Source of the DNA: Gemmatimonadota bacterium
GTDB taxonomy: Bacteria; Gemmatimonadota; Gemmatimonadetes; Gemmatimonadales; Gemmatimonadaceae
Assembly (NCBI GenBank): GCA_003155795.1
Contig: PMEM01000068.1
Location: 8,220 to 42,805 of the forward strand
DNA: 34,586 nt
Reading direction: 5' to 3'
Position 1 is the stretch's first letter. Each line of letters opens with the position of its first letter. Below are positions 17,809-25,615 of this stretch, piece after piece. The notes under the pieces are model-generated. The model saw only the letters and a list, made by a program, of their open reading frames with translations. It had not been told where the DNA came from and did no database searches. The position numbers were made by a program, and so were the translations under genes.

Positions 17809-18029
17809 TGGGATGCCTCTGGTAAGACTAGCCTCTAAAGATAAAACGGTTGGGCGGCGGACGGAAGCTTATCCGTGGTTTCCTCGTATCGGCGCCGGTA
17901 GGGGCGGATTACGCATCAGGACCCCGGCTGATCCACCCAACGGGCCGCTCCCGGTTCTCTGCGCCGGTCATGCGAATGGGAACCTTTCGGCGTCCGGTCG
18001 GCCCGAACTATGCTTTTCTCCGATGTACC
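17809..18029 (+). repeat. Intergenic region with imperfect short repeats
   Basis: This divergent spacer separates rpmE from a lipoprotein gene. It holds imperfect copies of a GCGCCGGT-type element (near 17891, 17960 and 17988) alternating with a CATGCGAAT element (near 17969 and 18029, the latter over the lipoprotein start). The plus frame happens to stay open here, giving repeated peptides such as APVGADYA and RPVGPNYA, but no signal or domain precedes the lipoprotein's own signal peptide, so I do not treat it as coding. A TATGCT box at 18009-18014 could be a -10 for the lipoprotein gene, with a poor -35. On the minus strand TATCTT at 17838-17843 is a possible -10 for rpmE. Confidence 0.35.
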
Positions 18030-18455
18030 ATGCGAATCCGCACCTCTCTCCGAAAAGCCGCCGGGATTGCCACATTCGCCGTCGCAGCTGGGGCTGGCAC
18101 CGCTTGCGCTCCGTCTAACGTCAACACCTCCGAAGCGGCGCCGGTTCCCGTTCAGTTGGTAGTCAATAACAACCTGCTCAGGCTCACCAGCCTCGCCATC
18201 TACACGGTGACCTGGGATGGTGTGCGCCGGCTCCTTGGCTCGGTGCCGCCACGGACGACCCGCGAGTTCAGCTTCACCCCGGTATCCTACTCAGCATCGT
18301 ATAGACTCCTCGCAACCCGGATGGGTGGCCGAGACATAAGATCCGAGGTCTTCACGATCGGACCGGACATGACCGGCCAGATTACGTGGACGATGATTCC
18401 GAACCTGGTCGGATTCCGCGGAACCGACCCGGACACGACTGGCACCAATCCCTGA
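18030..18455 (+). CDS. Small putative lipoprotein, unknown function
   Basis: I do not recognise a family. The ATG at 18030 was chosen because it begins a good lipoprotein signal: basic MRIRTSLRK, then a hydrophobic Ala/Gly-rich stretch and Cys26 in GTAC. The frame is open further upstream, to 17850, but that would bury the signal inside the protein. The mature part of about 115 residues is rich in Val, Thr and Arg, with alternating strands (VQLVVNNNLLRLTSLAIYTVTWDGVRRLLGSV and later QITWTMIPNLVGF), suggesting a compact beta-sandwich, and ends in an Asp/Thr-rich tail. No clear ribosome-binding site is seen. It converges with lnt, 27 bases apart. Confidence 0.6.
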   Translation: MRIRTSLRKAAGIATFAVAAGAGTACAPSNVNTSEAAPVPVQLVVNNNLLRLTSLAIYTVTWDGVRRLLGSVPPRTTREFSFTPVSYSASYRLLATRMGGRDIRSEVFTIGPDMTGQITWTMIPNLVGFRGTDPDTTGTNP

Positions 18456-18482
18456 TCCGGCGCTGGCGCTCACGCGCTGCAG

Positions 18483-20051
18483 TCAAGAGGTCTCGAGTCG
18501 CCGCCTCCGGCGCGCGGACAGCCAACTTGCCGTCATAAAGCCGAGCGTGGCAATCAGACAAAGGGTACCGAGCCAGTCACCGACACGTGTGTAGAGAGTT
18601 CGTGTCGCAGTCACTTCGATAGTGTACGTTTCCGTACGCGGGACAAAAATGGGCGTCTGAGCGCGAACCCGTCCGAGCGGATCGATCCACCCCGATATAC
18701 CGGTGTTGGCGGCTCGTACAATTGGCACCCGGTTCTCGATCGCACGCAACGAGAGATGCGCAAAATGCTGGTACGGGGCACTGCTGCGCTGAAACCACGC
18801 ATCGTTGGTGATGTTGAGCAACACCGACGTTCCCTGCTCCGCGTAATCCCTCGATAACTGCGGGAAGATCGATTCGTAGCAGATCAGCACACCCACAGTG
18901 CCGAAGTCCAGATGAAAAGGCTCCTCCGAAGTTCCCCTCGAAAAGCCACCAAAGTAATCGACGCCGCGGAACCATTCAGGATTTACAAACGGAACACGCT
19001 CCACGATTGGCACGAGATAGTGTTTGCGGTACGGCGGCTGTGGACTCACGTACCCGCGCGGATCTGTAAGCAGCGCCGCATTGTAGTACATGAACGGTGT
19101 GCGACGCGGATCACTGGAGTCCATGAATCCGACAATCATCGGTGTCGGGCGTGCAGCAACGGCCGATCGAAGCGAGTCCAGCCACGCGGGGTACTGCCAC
19201 AGGAATCGGTCCAGCGCCGCTTCGGGCCATACCACAAGGTCCGGTGACGACCGTGACAATTCCGTACGCGTCATCGCAACGAGTTTGCCCACGTGAGCGG
19301 AAGGATCCTCCGTTGTAAGCTTTACTTCCTCCGGAATGTCAGGCTGAATTATCGCAATCCTGGCAAGCGGCCGGAGCTGAATCGTTGTGATGCGCCACTC
19401 CCCGTAGGCCCCGACTGCGGCAACAATTATGAGCGCGCCGGCAATCCTCGCAGTCATTGCACGGCGATCAGACCGAATCAGCCACGCATCGGCGAGAAAC
19501 CCGTTCACGGTGGCAATACAGAAACTCACGCCGCGAACTCCGCTGATGTCTGCCACCTGAGCAAGAAGCGGGACGTGTGCAACTGCAAGCCCGAGCGGTA
19601 GCCATGGAAACGAAAGGTCGTTCAGATAGTTGAACACCAATTCCGACGCTGTCCAGACGATCGGCAACAGAATTGCGAGCGGCCAGCCGGATACTTTTCG
19701 AGCGAAGTAGAGCGCCAGCATCGTTAGCGCCACAACTGGCGCGAGCCAGATCAGCGACGCAACGTACCCGAGCAGCGCGAGCTTGGTATACAGCAGCAGC
19801 GCAACGGCAATCCAGTAGAGATTGGCACCGTAGCCGAGAAAACCAAACCAGAAACCCACGCGTGCTGCTTCGGCCGCACCACCGTCGTCGTCAGCCAGTC
19901 TGGCAACGAAAACGGCGATCGGTATCAGGCACAGGAAAGCGGGGAGCAGAAGCTTGAACGGCGGGAATGCGACTGCAAATATCGCTGCAGACGCAAGTGC
20001 AGACCACGCTCCGCCGCGGCTGGGAATCATGCCCCGCGCGCGCATTGTCAT
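18483..20051 (-). CDS. lnt: Apolipoprotein N-acyltransferase
   Basis: Lnt adds the third acyl chain to the N-terminal cysteine of lipoproteins in the inner membrane, which prepares them for LolCDE. The 522-residue protein has about six N-terminal membrane helices (residues 15-215), a nitrilase-like periplasmic domain (about 230-470) and one final helix. The catalytic triad is present: Glu277 in VVWPEAAL, Lys343 in YRKHYLVPIVERVPF, and Cys391 in VLICYESIFPQ. NITNDAWF follows as expected. It starts four bases after the Gfo/Idh/MocA-like gene. Its product acts before LolA, also encoded in this window. Confidence 0.96.
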   Translation of the reverse strand: MTMRARGMIPSRGGAWSALASAAIFAVAFPPFKLLLPAFLCLIPIAVFVARLADDDGGAAEAARVGFWFGFLGYGANLYWIAVALLLYTKLALLGYVASLIWLAPVVALTMLALYFARKVSGWPLAILLPIVWTASELVFNYLNDLSFPWLPLGLAVAHVPLLAQVADISGVRGVSFCIATVNGFLADAWLIRSDRRAMTARIAGALIIVAAVGAYGEWRITTIQLRPLARIAIIQPDIPEEVKLTTEDPSAHVGKLVAMTRTELSRSSPDLVVWPEAALDRFLWQYPAWLDSLRSAVAARPTPMIVGFMDSSDPRRTPFMYYNAALLTDPRGYVSPQPPYRKHYLVPIVERVPFVNPEWFRGVDYFGGFSRGTSEEPFHLDFGTVGVLICYESIFPQLSRDYAEQGTSVLLNITNDAWFQRSSAPYQHFAHLSLRAIENRVPIVRAANTGISGWIDPLGRVRAQTPIFVPRTETYTIEVTATRTLYTRVGDWLGTLCLIATLGFMTASWLSARRRRRLETS

Positions 20052-20055
20052 CGCG

Positions 20056-21066
20056 TCACAGACTGATTTCGCGCCCTTGCTGAGCCGACTCGTAGACCGT
20101 TTCTACCAACCGCTGCACCGCGACCTGATCTGTTGGTGGCTCATAAGGCGTCTCGCCACGTACCATCGCGATGAAATGCGCCAGTTCAGCACGATAGCTC
20201 TGTATGAACGCACTCTCGCGCGCAGCCGCTCCGGTTGGCGATACGTCGGTCGGGCGTCCGTTGAGCAATTTCACCACGCGCAAGGGGGACAGTCGAGCAC
20301 TCCCGCGCGATGCACGCATCTCGAACCACCAGCGATCCTCAACTCCGACGTGGTTCAATGCTACATCCGCGGTGAACAACACTCCACCGGCGAATTCGAT
20401 CTGCACAGCCATGCTATCCTCGACCGCTTCAGCGGCCCGGCTGCGATCGAAGTGGGCGCTCACCCGCACCGGATCGGAAAAATCCGTGAGCCACATGGCA
20501 AGATCCACCAGTGGGTGACCCAACTCGAGAAACGCCCCGCCACCAGCCTCTGGCCGACGCGTCCGCCAACCCGTGTGCGTTCCACGGAACTGATAATGGC
20601 CGCCGCGAATTCCCGTGATCGCGCCAAGTTCTCCGCCGCGCATGAAGCGCTGCAGTTGCTGCACATCGGTTCTGAAGCGATGGTTGTTGCCAACAGCAAC
20701 CTTGCGACCAGCTGCGTCCGCTGCCTTCACAATCCGCGCTATCCCTTTGGAACTGAGCGACAGCGGGCGCTCGCATAATACGTCGACCCCGGCACGAATG
20801 GCGGCGAGTACGTGCGGCTCATGCAGGTGGTTGGGCGTCGCTATCACCACGGCATCGATCTTGTCGAACTCAAACAGGTCATCGATGTCGGTGAACACGT
20901 CACGCACGCCGAAACGCTCAGCCAGCGCGCGAGCCTTGGGGCCGTCATTGTCGCAGAGTGCGACGAGTGCCGCGCCACGCGCCTTGGACAGAACGGGTAG
21001 ATGCGCAAGTTGCGAGATCGCACCAGCGCCAACAACTGCGATTCGAACGGGCGGTACTGAAGCCAT
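20056..21066 (-). CDS. Gfo/Idh/MocA-family protein with altered catalytic motifs
   Basis: The 336-residue protein has the family's N-terminal Rossmann domain (IAVVGAGAISQLAHLP, then CDND and VVIATPNHLHEPHVLAAI) and C-terminal substrate-binding domain. The EKP motif that supplies the catalytic Lys in most members reads ERP here (99-101, CERPLS). In the usual GxHxxD active-site motif the His position appears to be Pro (GHPLVD, 183-188), although a His sits one place earlier. It may therefore be a divergent oxidoreductase or a non-catalytic binder. Substrate is unknown. AGGG lies before the ATG. It is packed between the SpoIID-like gene (3-base gap) and lnt. Confidence 0.9.
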   Translation of the reverse strand: MASVPPVRIAVVGAGAISQLAHLPVLSKARGAALVALCDNDGPKARALAERFGVRDVFTDIDDLFEFDKIDAVVIATPNHLHEPHVLAAIRAGVDVLCERPLSLSSKGIARIVKAADAAGRKVAVGNNHRFRTDVQQLQRFMRGGELGAITGIRGGHYQFRGTHTGWRTRRPEAGGGAFLELGHPLVDLAMWLTDFSDPVRVSAHFDRSRAAEAVEDSMAVQIEFAGGVLFTADVALNHVGVEDRWWFEMRASRGSARLSPLRVVKLLNGRPTDVSPTGAAARESAFIQSYRAELAHFIAMVRGETPYEPPTDQVAVQRLVETVYESAQQGREISL

Positions 21067-21069
21067 ACC

Positions 21070-22521
21070 CTAAATTACTCTGCCGATAGTCGTTCCCGGA
21101 TAGTAAGTGCGAAGAATCGACAGCGCGTCCTGGCCAGCCCGAGCCCGAGCGATCGCACCCCACTGATCCATCCCCACGCCATGCCCGTTCCCCGAGCCGT
21201 GGATCGTCAGCGAAGTCACCTGCCCTTTCCGGTCTGTCTTCTCATCAAACGTGAATAGCGTACTCGGCAGAAGATCTCCCGACGCAGTGCGAAGTACGGA
21301 TCGAACATCGTTCCCGCGCACTGCGAAACTTCCACGGTCGGTCTCGAATATGAGGCCCGCTATCCGCCCCGATGGCGTTCTGCCGGTCTCGGTGATCTTG
21401 CGCAACGTTCCGACACTGCCCGATCGAGCAGTCGAGTACTTCGGAAGGTACCGATCCAGCAGGATCGACAACTCCGATCCACTCAGAGTTCGAGTCCACC
21501 GGAAGCGCGGCGCATCTTCCCCGTAGTAATGGTCCGTACCCGGAATCCTGTCGCTGACCGATACCAGATACGGCTCGTCAGAACTGCGCCAAACCTCGCT
21601 CGCCGCGGCGGTGACACCGCCCGAGTTAGCATGATATGGCGCATTGATCACCTTGCCGCCGTACATCATCACCATGTTGTGTGTTACACTGATTGCGGCA
21701 TCAGATAATGGTCGCTCTGCATCCATGCCACCGTAAACCTGGTCCGTTGTCGTAGCCACCATGTCATACGGGCGGCCGTCGTCCATGCGCGTATACGTAT
21801 AGCTGCGCGCGGCTATCGCCTGTGCTTCAACCGCCGCGCTTTCCGATTGTGTCCTGTCTGTACCAATCTCGAGTGGAACGACTCCGCGAAGATAATCTTC
21901 CACGGCCACCCGGTTTATGACCAGAACACCGTCCCCCGACGCAGCCAGTGCAATCTCACCACGGTATCGGTGCCCGCCGTAACTGATGTAGCTTCCCGCG
22001 CCGGCCGGTCGAGCAATCATCGCACCGCGGACTGACTGACTCTGAGCGCCTTTCAGAATCAACGTTCCGTCCCGCGACTGTGCGCTGATGACGTCGCTGG
22101 CGCTCAACTCGCCGAGCAGTTTCTGCGTACCGGCATCGTAGATGTTCCACGCGCCAGTCGCAGTAAGCTGCGCAGATTGCTGCGAGACGGCGAGAGCAAT
22201 CCGCACTGTCTGATCGTTGGCATCTCGCGTCACGCCCCCCACTGGGGTGGCATTCACGGTCGGCTGGGTCGCGCGATGGCCAATGATGGTCGGGAGTACC
22301 GTTACCGGTAGTTCAGCAACCGCGACCGTCGAACCATTTCCTCCATTGGCAGAGTCCGGCGGAAGAACCAGAGGCGGGAGATTGCTTCGCGCACCCGAGC
22401 TTGTTGTCGCAACCGGCGTCGGCGCCTCGGTCGGGCGCCTGACGGTGCCGGCGCAGGCGCCGAGGAAAATCGATGCGAATACGAGCGTGGATCTCACACC
22501 CATAAGACGCATGAGAGTCAC
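21070..22521 (-). CDS. SpoIID/LytB-domain lipoprotein
   Basis: SpoIID is a lytic transglycosylase acting on peptidoglycan glycan strands from which stem peptides have been removed. This 483-residue protein has a lipoprotein signal with lipobox LGAC (Cys23), a Pro/Thr-rich linker, and the SpoIID domain: VINRVAVEDYLRGVVPLE with likely catalytic Glu218, EAQAIAARSYTYTR, YHANSGGVTA, and the C-terminal GHGVGMDQWGA followed by ILRTYYPGT. It overlaps rimO by 4 nt; a second ATG three codons in is also possible. Nothing in the window suggests sporulation; LytB-like members serve in vegetative wall turnover in other bacteria. It may create or consume the denuded glycan that SPOR proteins bind. Confidence 0.92.
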   Translation of the reverse strand: MTLMRLMGVRSTLVFASIFLGACAGTVRRPTEAPTPVATTSSGARSNLPPLVLPPDSANGGNGSTVAVAELPVTVLPTIIGHRATQPTVNATPVGGVTRDANDQTVRIALAVSQQSAQLTATGAWNIYDAGTQKLLGELSASDVISAQSRDGTLILKGAQSQSVRGAMIARPAGAGSYISYGGHRYRGEIALAASGDGVLVINRVAVEDYLRGVVPLEIGTDRTQSESAAVEAQAIAARSYTYTRMDDGRPYDMVATTTDQVYGGMDAERPLSDAAISVTHNMVMMYGGKVINAPYHANSGGVTAAASEVWRSSDEPYLVSVSDRIPGTDHYYGEDAPRFRWTRTLSGSELSILLDRYLPKYSTARSGSVGTLRKITETGRTPSGRIAGLIFETDRGSFAVRGNDVRSVLRTASGDLLPSTLFTFDEKTDRKGQVTSLTIHGSGNGHGVGMDQWGAIARARAGQDALSILRTYYPGTTIGRVI

Positions 22522-23912
22522 CGGCCGAAACTTCCTATGGTTGTGGATATCAGCGGCAGTTGCCTTCGGATCGCAACGCCAATATCCGAGACCGGTGCGC
22601 TGAGCACGCGAATCGATTCCGCCGTGAAGTCGTAGTCGTCGACGACTTCACGGGGGATGACTTCCAGCAGCGTGCCAGGGACATAATTGCGGTCAAGGAA
22701 GGTCACGCCATCTATATCGTCTGCCTGCCATGGCAGGCGCGCGATAGCGTTCCCGGTTACCTCGTCCACCCGGTCGACAATCGCCTGAACCGGAGTTCCG
22801 ATGCGGCTCTCGTAACGCTCTGCTGTAATCATTCGCTGGAGCTCGACGACCCGCTCGAGCCGGTCCCGTTTCACGAAGTCCGGAACGTCGTCCACAAGTT
22901 GTGCTGCGCGGGTTCCTTCCTGCGGCGAGTACGCGAATACTCCGACACGCTCAAACTGCACATCTTCCAGGAACGCGAGCAGTTGCTCGAAGTCATCTTC
23001 GGTCTCGCCTGGGAATCCAACGATGCAGGTCGTTCGGATTGCAACGTGTGGTACCGCTTCGCGAAATCGCGCAACGTTCGCCCGGATGGTGTGCGCGCGT
23101 TCCGGGCGACGCATGCGCTCGAGTACGCTGTCGGACGCATGCTGAATTGGCATGTCGATGTACGGCATGATGCGCGGCTCGCGCGCAACCAGTTCCAGCA
23201 GCTGCGGCGTGATCCCGGTCGCGTACAGGTACAGCATGCGAATCCACGGGATGGTGGTCTGCTCGACAAGCATGCGTAGCACGTCTGGTAGCCGTACCTG
23301 GCGATCGCGTATGTCGCGCCCGTAGTGTGCAAGATCCTGAGCAACGAGATTGATCTCGCGCGCGCCCTGCATTTCCAGCAACTGCGCCTCGGCGATGATT
23401 TCCTCCGGCGCGAAGGAGCGGTGTTTGCCGCGCATCAATGGGATTGCGCAGAACGCGCAGCCATGATCGCAACCTTCACTGACCTTGAGATAGCGCACGT
23501 GCGGGAGATCGCCGCTGTAGAGTCGTACGCCAGGGTGTTCCAGCATCGGATCGCCCGTCAAAACACCGCGGCTCGCGAGCTCTTCGATCAACCGGTCGGT
23601 CTCCGACGCTCCGAGAAACAGGTCCACCTCAGGCAACGCCTCCTGCAATTCGCCCTTGTGTCGCTCGACCATACAGCCAACGGCCACGACGGTCGTACAC
23701 GCACCCGATAGCTTGTACTCGCCAGCTTCCACGAGTGCATCGAGCGATTCCTTCTTGGCCGCGTCGATAAAGCCGCACGTGTTGACGATTATCACGTCAG
23801 CCACCTGCAGATCGGTAGTCAGCACACCGCCGTACGCCGCGAGCTGAGCCAGATACCGTTCCGAATCAACAGTGTTCTTGTCACAGCCAAGTGTGACGAG
23901 ACCGACCCTCAT
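22518..23912 (-). CDS. rimO: Ribosomal protein S12 methylthiotransferase RimO
   Basis: RimO adds a methylthio group to a conserved aspartate of ribosomal protein S12 using two iron-sulfur clusters. The 464-residue protein has the N-terminal cluster cysteines 10, 46 and 80 (TLGCDKNTVDSE, VNTCGF, VGCMVE), the radical-SAM CxxxCxxC motif at 148, 152 and 155 (CDHGCAFC), and a C-terminal TRAM domain (from about 385). The CDKNTVDSE start and IPLMRGKHRSF favour RimO over the tRNA-modifying MiaB. It overlaps the sigma factor gene and the SpoIID-like gene by 4 nt each. Confidence 0.95.
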   Translation of the reverse strand: MRVGLVTLGCDKNTVDSERYLAQLAAYGGVLTTDLQVADVIIVNTCGFIDAAKKESLDALVEAGEYKLSGACTTVVAVGCMVERHKGELQEALPEVDLFLGASETDRLIEELASRGVLTGDPMLEHPGVRLYSGDLPHVRYLKVSEGCDHGCAFCAIPLMRGKHRSFAPEEIIAEAQLLEMQGAREINLVAQDLAHYGRDIRDRQVRLPDVLRMLVEQTTIPWIRMLYLYATGITPQLLELVAREPRIMPYIDMPIQHASDSVLERMRRPERAHTIRANVARFREAVPHVAIRTTCIVGFPGETEDDFEQLLAFLEDVQFERVGVFAYSPQEGTRAAQLVDDVPDFVKRDRLERVVELQRMITAERYESRIGTPVQAIVDRVDEVTGNAIARLPWQADDIDGVTFLDRNYVPGTLLEVIPREVVDDYDFTAESIRVLSAPVSDIGVAIRRQLPLISTTIGSFGR

Positions 23913-24820
23913 GTAACGAGGAACGATTCGAGTGCGCGCTTCTTGGTGTGATGACGCAGCTTGAGCAGCGCACGGTCCTTGATCTGGCGAACTCGCTCGC
24001 GCGTGACGCCGAGCACGTCTCCGATGACCTCAAGCGTCATCGGTTCGTCGCCGTTCAGGCCGAAGTACATGCGCAGCACGCGGGCTTCACGTGGCTTTAG
24101 TATGAGCAGTGATTGATGAACCGTCTCGATGAGCGCCTTTTCGAACATCTCTTCGTCAGGGAGAAGTCGATTCGTGTCAGCAAGATGATCGATCAGCGAA
24201 TTGTCCTCGCCCGGCGTCATTGGAGCGTCGAGCGACAGATGCGTGTGCGATATTGCCAGCGTGCGGGAGACTTCTTCTTCTGTTATTCCGAGGCCTTCTG
24301 CGATCTCGAGATGTGTCGGCTCCCTGCCAAGGTCCTGCAACAACATGGCAGCGCGTTTCCCGACACGATGAATATCTCCGGCGCGATTGAGCGGAACGCG
24401 AACGATTCGGGACTGCTCCGCGAGCGCCTGGAGTATCGCCTGGCGAATCCACCATACCGCGTACGAAATGAACTTGATACCCTTGGTCTCGTCGAATCGC
24501 CGAGCGGCGCGCATGAGACCCAGGTTTCCCTCGTTGATAAGGTCGGAGAGATTGACGCCCTGGTTCTGATATTTCTTGGCGACGGAAACAACAAAACGGA
24601 GATTGGCACGAACAAGCTTGTTCATGCACTCGTCGTCGCCCGCGCGAATCCCGACCGCCAGCTCAGCTTCGGCCTCTCGCGTGATCAGCGGATAAGTGCT
24701 GATGTCGCGCAGGTACTGATCCAGCAGTCCATCATCAGCAGAATCCTTTCGCTTGCCGGGCAGCTTCATCTGTTCTAATTCTACCGAAGGGCGCGCGGTG
24801 TGAAAGGGGCTGGCCATCAT
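23909..24820 (-). CDS. rpoD: RpoD-like sigma factor, short form without region 1.1
   Basis: This sigma-70 family protein directs RNA polymerase to promoters. It has region 1.2 (DGLLDQYLRDISTYPLITREAE), region 2 with NLRFVVSVAKKYQNQG, DLINEGNLGLMRAARRFD and the -10-binding FISYAVWWIRQAI, region 3, and region 4.2 with the helix-turn-helix VIGDVLGVTRERVRQIKDRAL. At about 300 residues and without region 1.1 it resembles the primary sigma of Bacteroidota, or a group-2 factor. The start is uncertain. ATG at 24820 or 24817 leaves a 25-base gap after lepB; ATG at 24769 begins MKLPGKRKDS; ATG at 24883 would overlap lepB by 38 nt with an unlikely N-terminus. Its stop overlaps the rimO start. Confidence 0.93.
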   Translation of the reverse strand: MMASPFHTARPSVELEQMKLPGKRKDSADDGLLDQYLRDISTYPLITREAEAELAVGIRAGDDECMNKLVRANLRFVVSVAKKYQNQGVNLSDLINEGNLGLMRAARRFDETKGIKFISYAVWWIRQAILQALAEQSRIVRVPLNRAGDIHRVGKRAAMLLQDLGREPTHLEIAEGLGITEEEVSRTLAISHTHLSLDAPMTPGEDNSLIDHLADTNRLLPDEEMFEKALIETVHQSLLILKPREARVLRMYFGLNGDEPMTLEVIGDVLGVTRERVRQIKDRALLKLRHHTKKRALESFLVT

Positions 24821-24845
24821 ACGATGAGATACAGGGAAAAACGAT

Positions 24846-25529
24846 TTACCGAACGATCGTTCCAAGCCGACGCCAACGCGCATCTGTCAACCAGCTCCAG
24901 GTCGACGCGCTGTCGGGGCGATAACTGTAGTAAACGAACATCGGCTCGCCCCGGACCAGTGAATCCGGCACGAATCCCCAGTACCTGCTATCGAGCGAAT
25001 TATCCCTGTTGTCACCCAGCACAAAGAAATCATGGGGCGGTACTATGAGCGGGCCCCAGTTATTCCTTGAGGGCCAGTACGTCTCACTCGCCCGAGCCGA
25101 TTTGACCAGATAGTCCTGTTGCCAGCGAAACTCGTCGACCGCCATGTCGGCATCGGCAGTCGTATGTGTTACGTACTTCTCCTGAACCGTGACGCTGTTG
25201 CGAGTAAGCACTCCGTCCTTCATGAATAGCGTATCACCCGGGATCCCCACGACTCGCTTGACAAAGTTGATGCGCGGATCCGAGGGCCACTTGAATACGA
25301 TCACGTCTCCGCGACGCGGGTCGTGGAACGCTGGCAGGCGATAATGCGTGAATGGTACCTGGGCGCCGTACACCATCTTGTTCACGACCAGGAAGTCTCC
25401 AACCATCAGCGTGCGCTGCATGCTCGCCGTCGGGATCTTGTACATCTCGACGACGAGCGCGCGGGTCACCAGAAATAGCAGGACCGACGCGCCCAGTTGC
25501 AAGAACGCCCTCATGATTGCGCGCATCAC
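24846..25529 (-). CDS. lepB: Signal peptidase I
   Basis: Signal peptidase I removes signal peptides from exported proteins at the outer face of the inner membrane. The 227-residue protein has one N-terminal membrane helix, catalytic Ser36 in IPTASM, catalytic Lys91 in NFVKRVVGIPGD, the RRGDVIVFKWP strand, and the C-terminal GDNRDNSLDSRYWG box. The first codon may be GTG at 25529 or the adjacent ATG at 25526; GAGGAGGAAG lies upstream. The 86-base gap to the aldehyde dehydrogenase gene holds a minus-strand TATACT box (25588-25593) that might be a -10 for a lepB-rpoD unit, with no clear -35. Confidence 0.95.
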   Translation of the reverse strand: MMRAIMRAFLQLGASVLLFLVTRALVVEMYKIPTASMQRTLMVGDFLVVNKMVYGAQVPFTHYRLPAFHDPRRGDVIVFKWPSDPRINFVKRVVGIPGDTLFMKDGVLTRNSVTVQEKYVTHTTADADMAVDEFRWQQDYLVKSARASETYWPSRNNWGPLIVPPHDFFVLGDNRDNSLDSRYWGFVPDSLVRGEPMFVYYSYRPDSASTWSWLTDARWRRLGTIVR

Positions 25530-25615
25530 CGCGACCGCTTCCTCCTCAATGCAGAATCCCCTATGCCAGCGTCAAGCAGTACGGGGTAGTATACCGACAC
25601 TGCTCAAGCCCGGCG

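Noticed and set aside
17850..18029. Upstream extension of the small lipoprotein by 60 residues
   Set aside because: It would place the lipoprotein signal inside the protein and consists of repeat-like sequence.
19954..20778. 274-codon plus-strand frame opposite the Gfo/Idh/MocA-like gene
   Set aside because: Composition is random-looking and it spans two real genes on the other strand.
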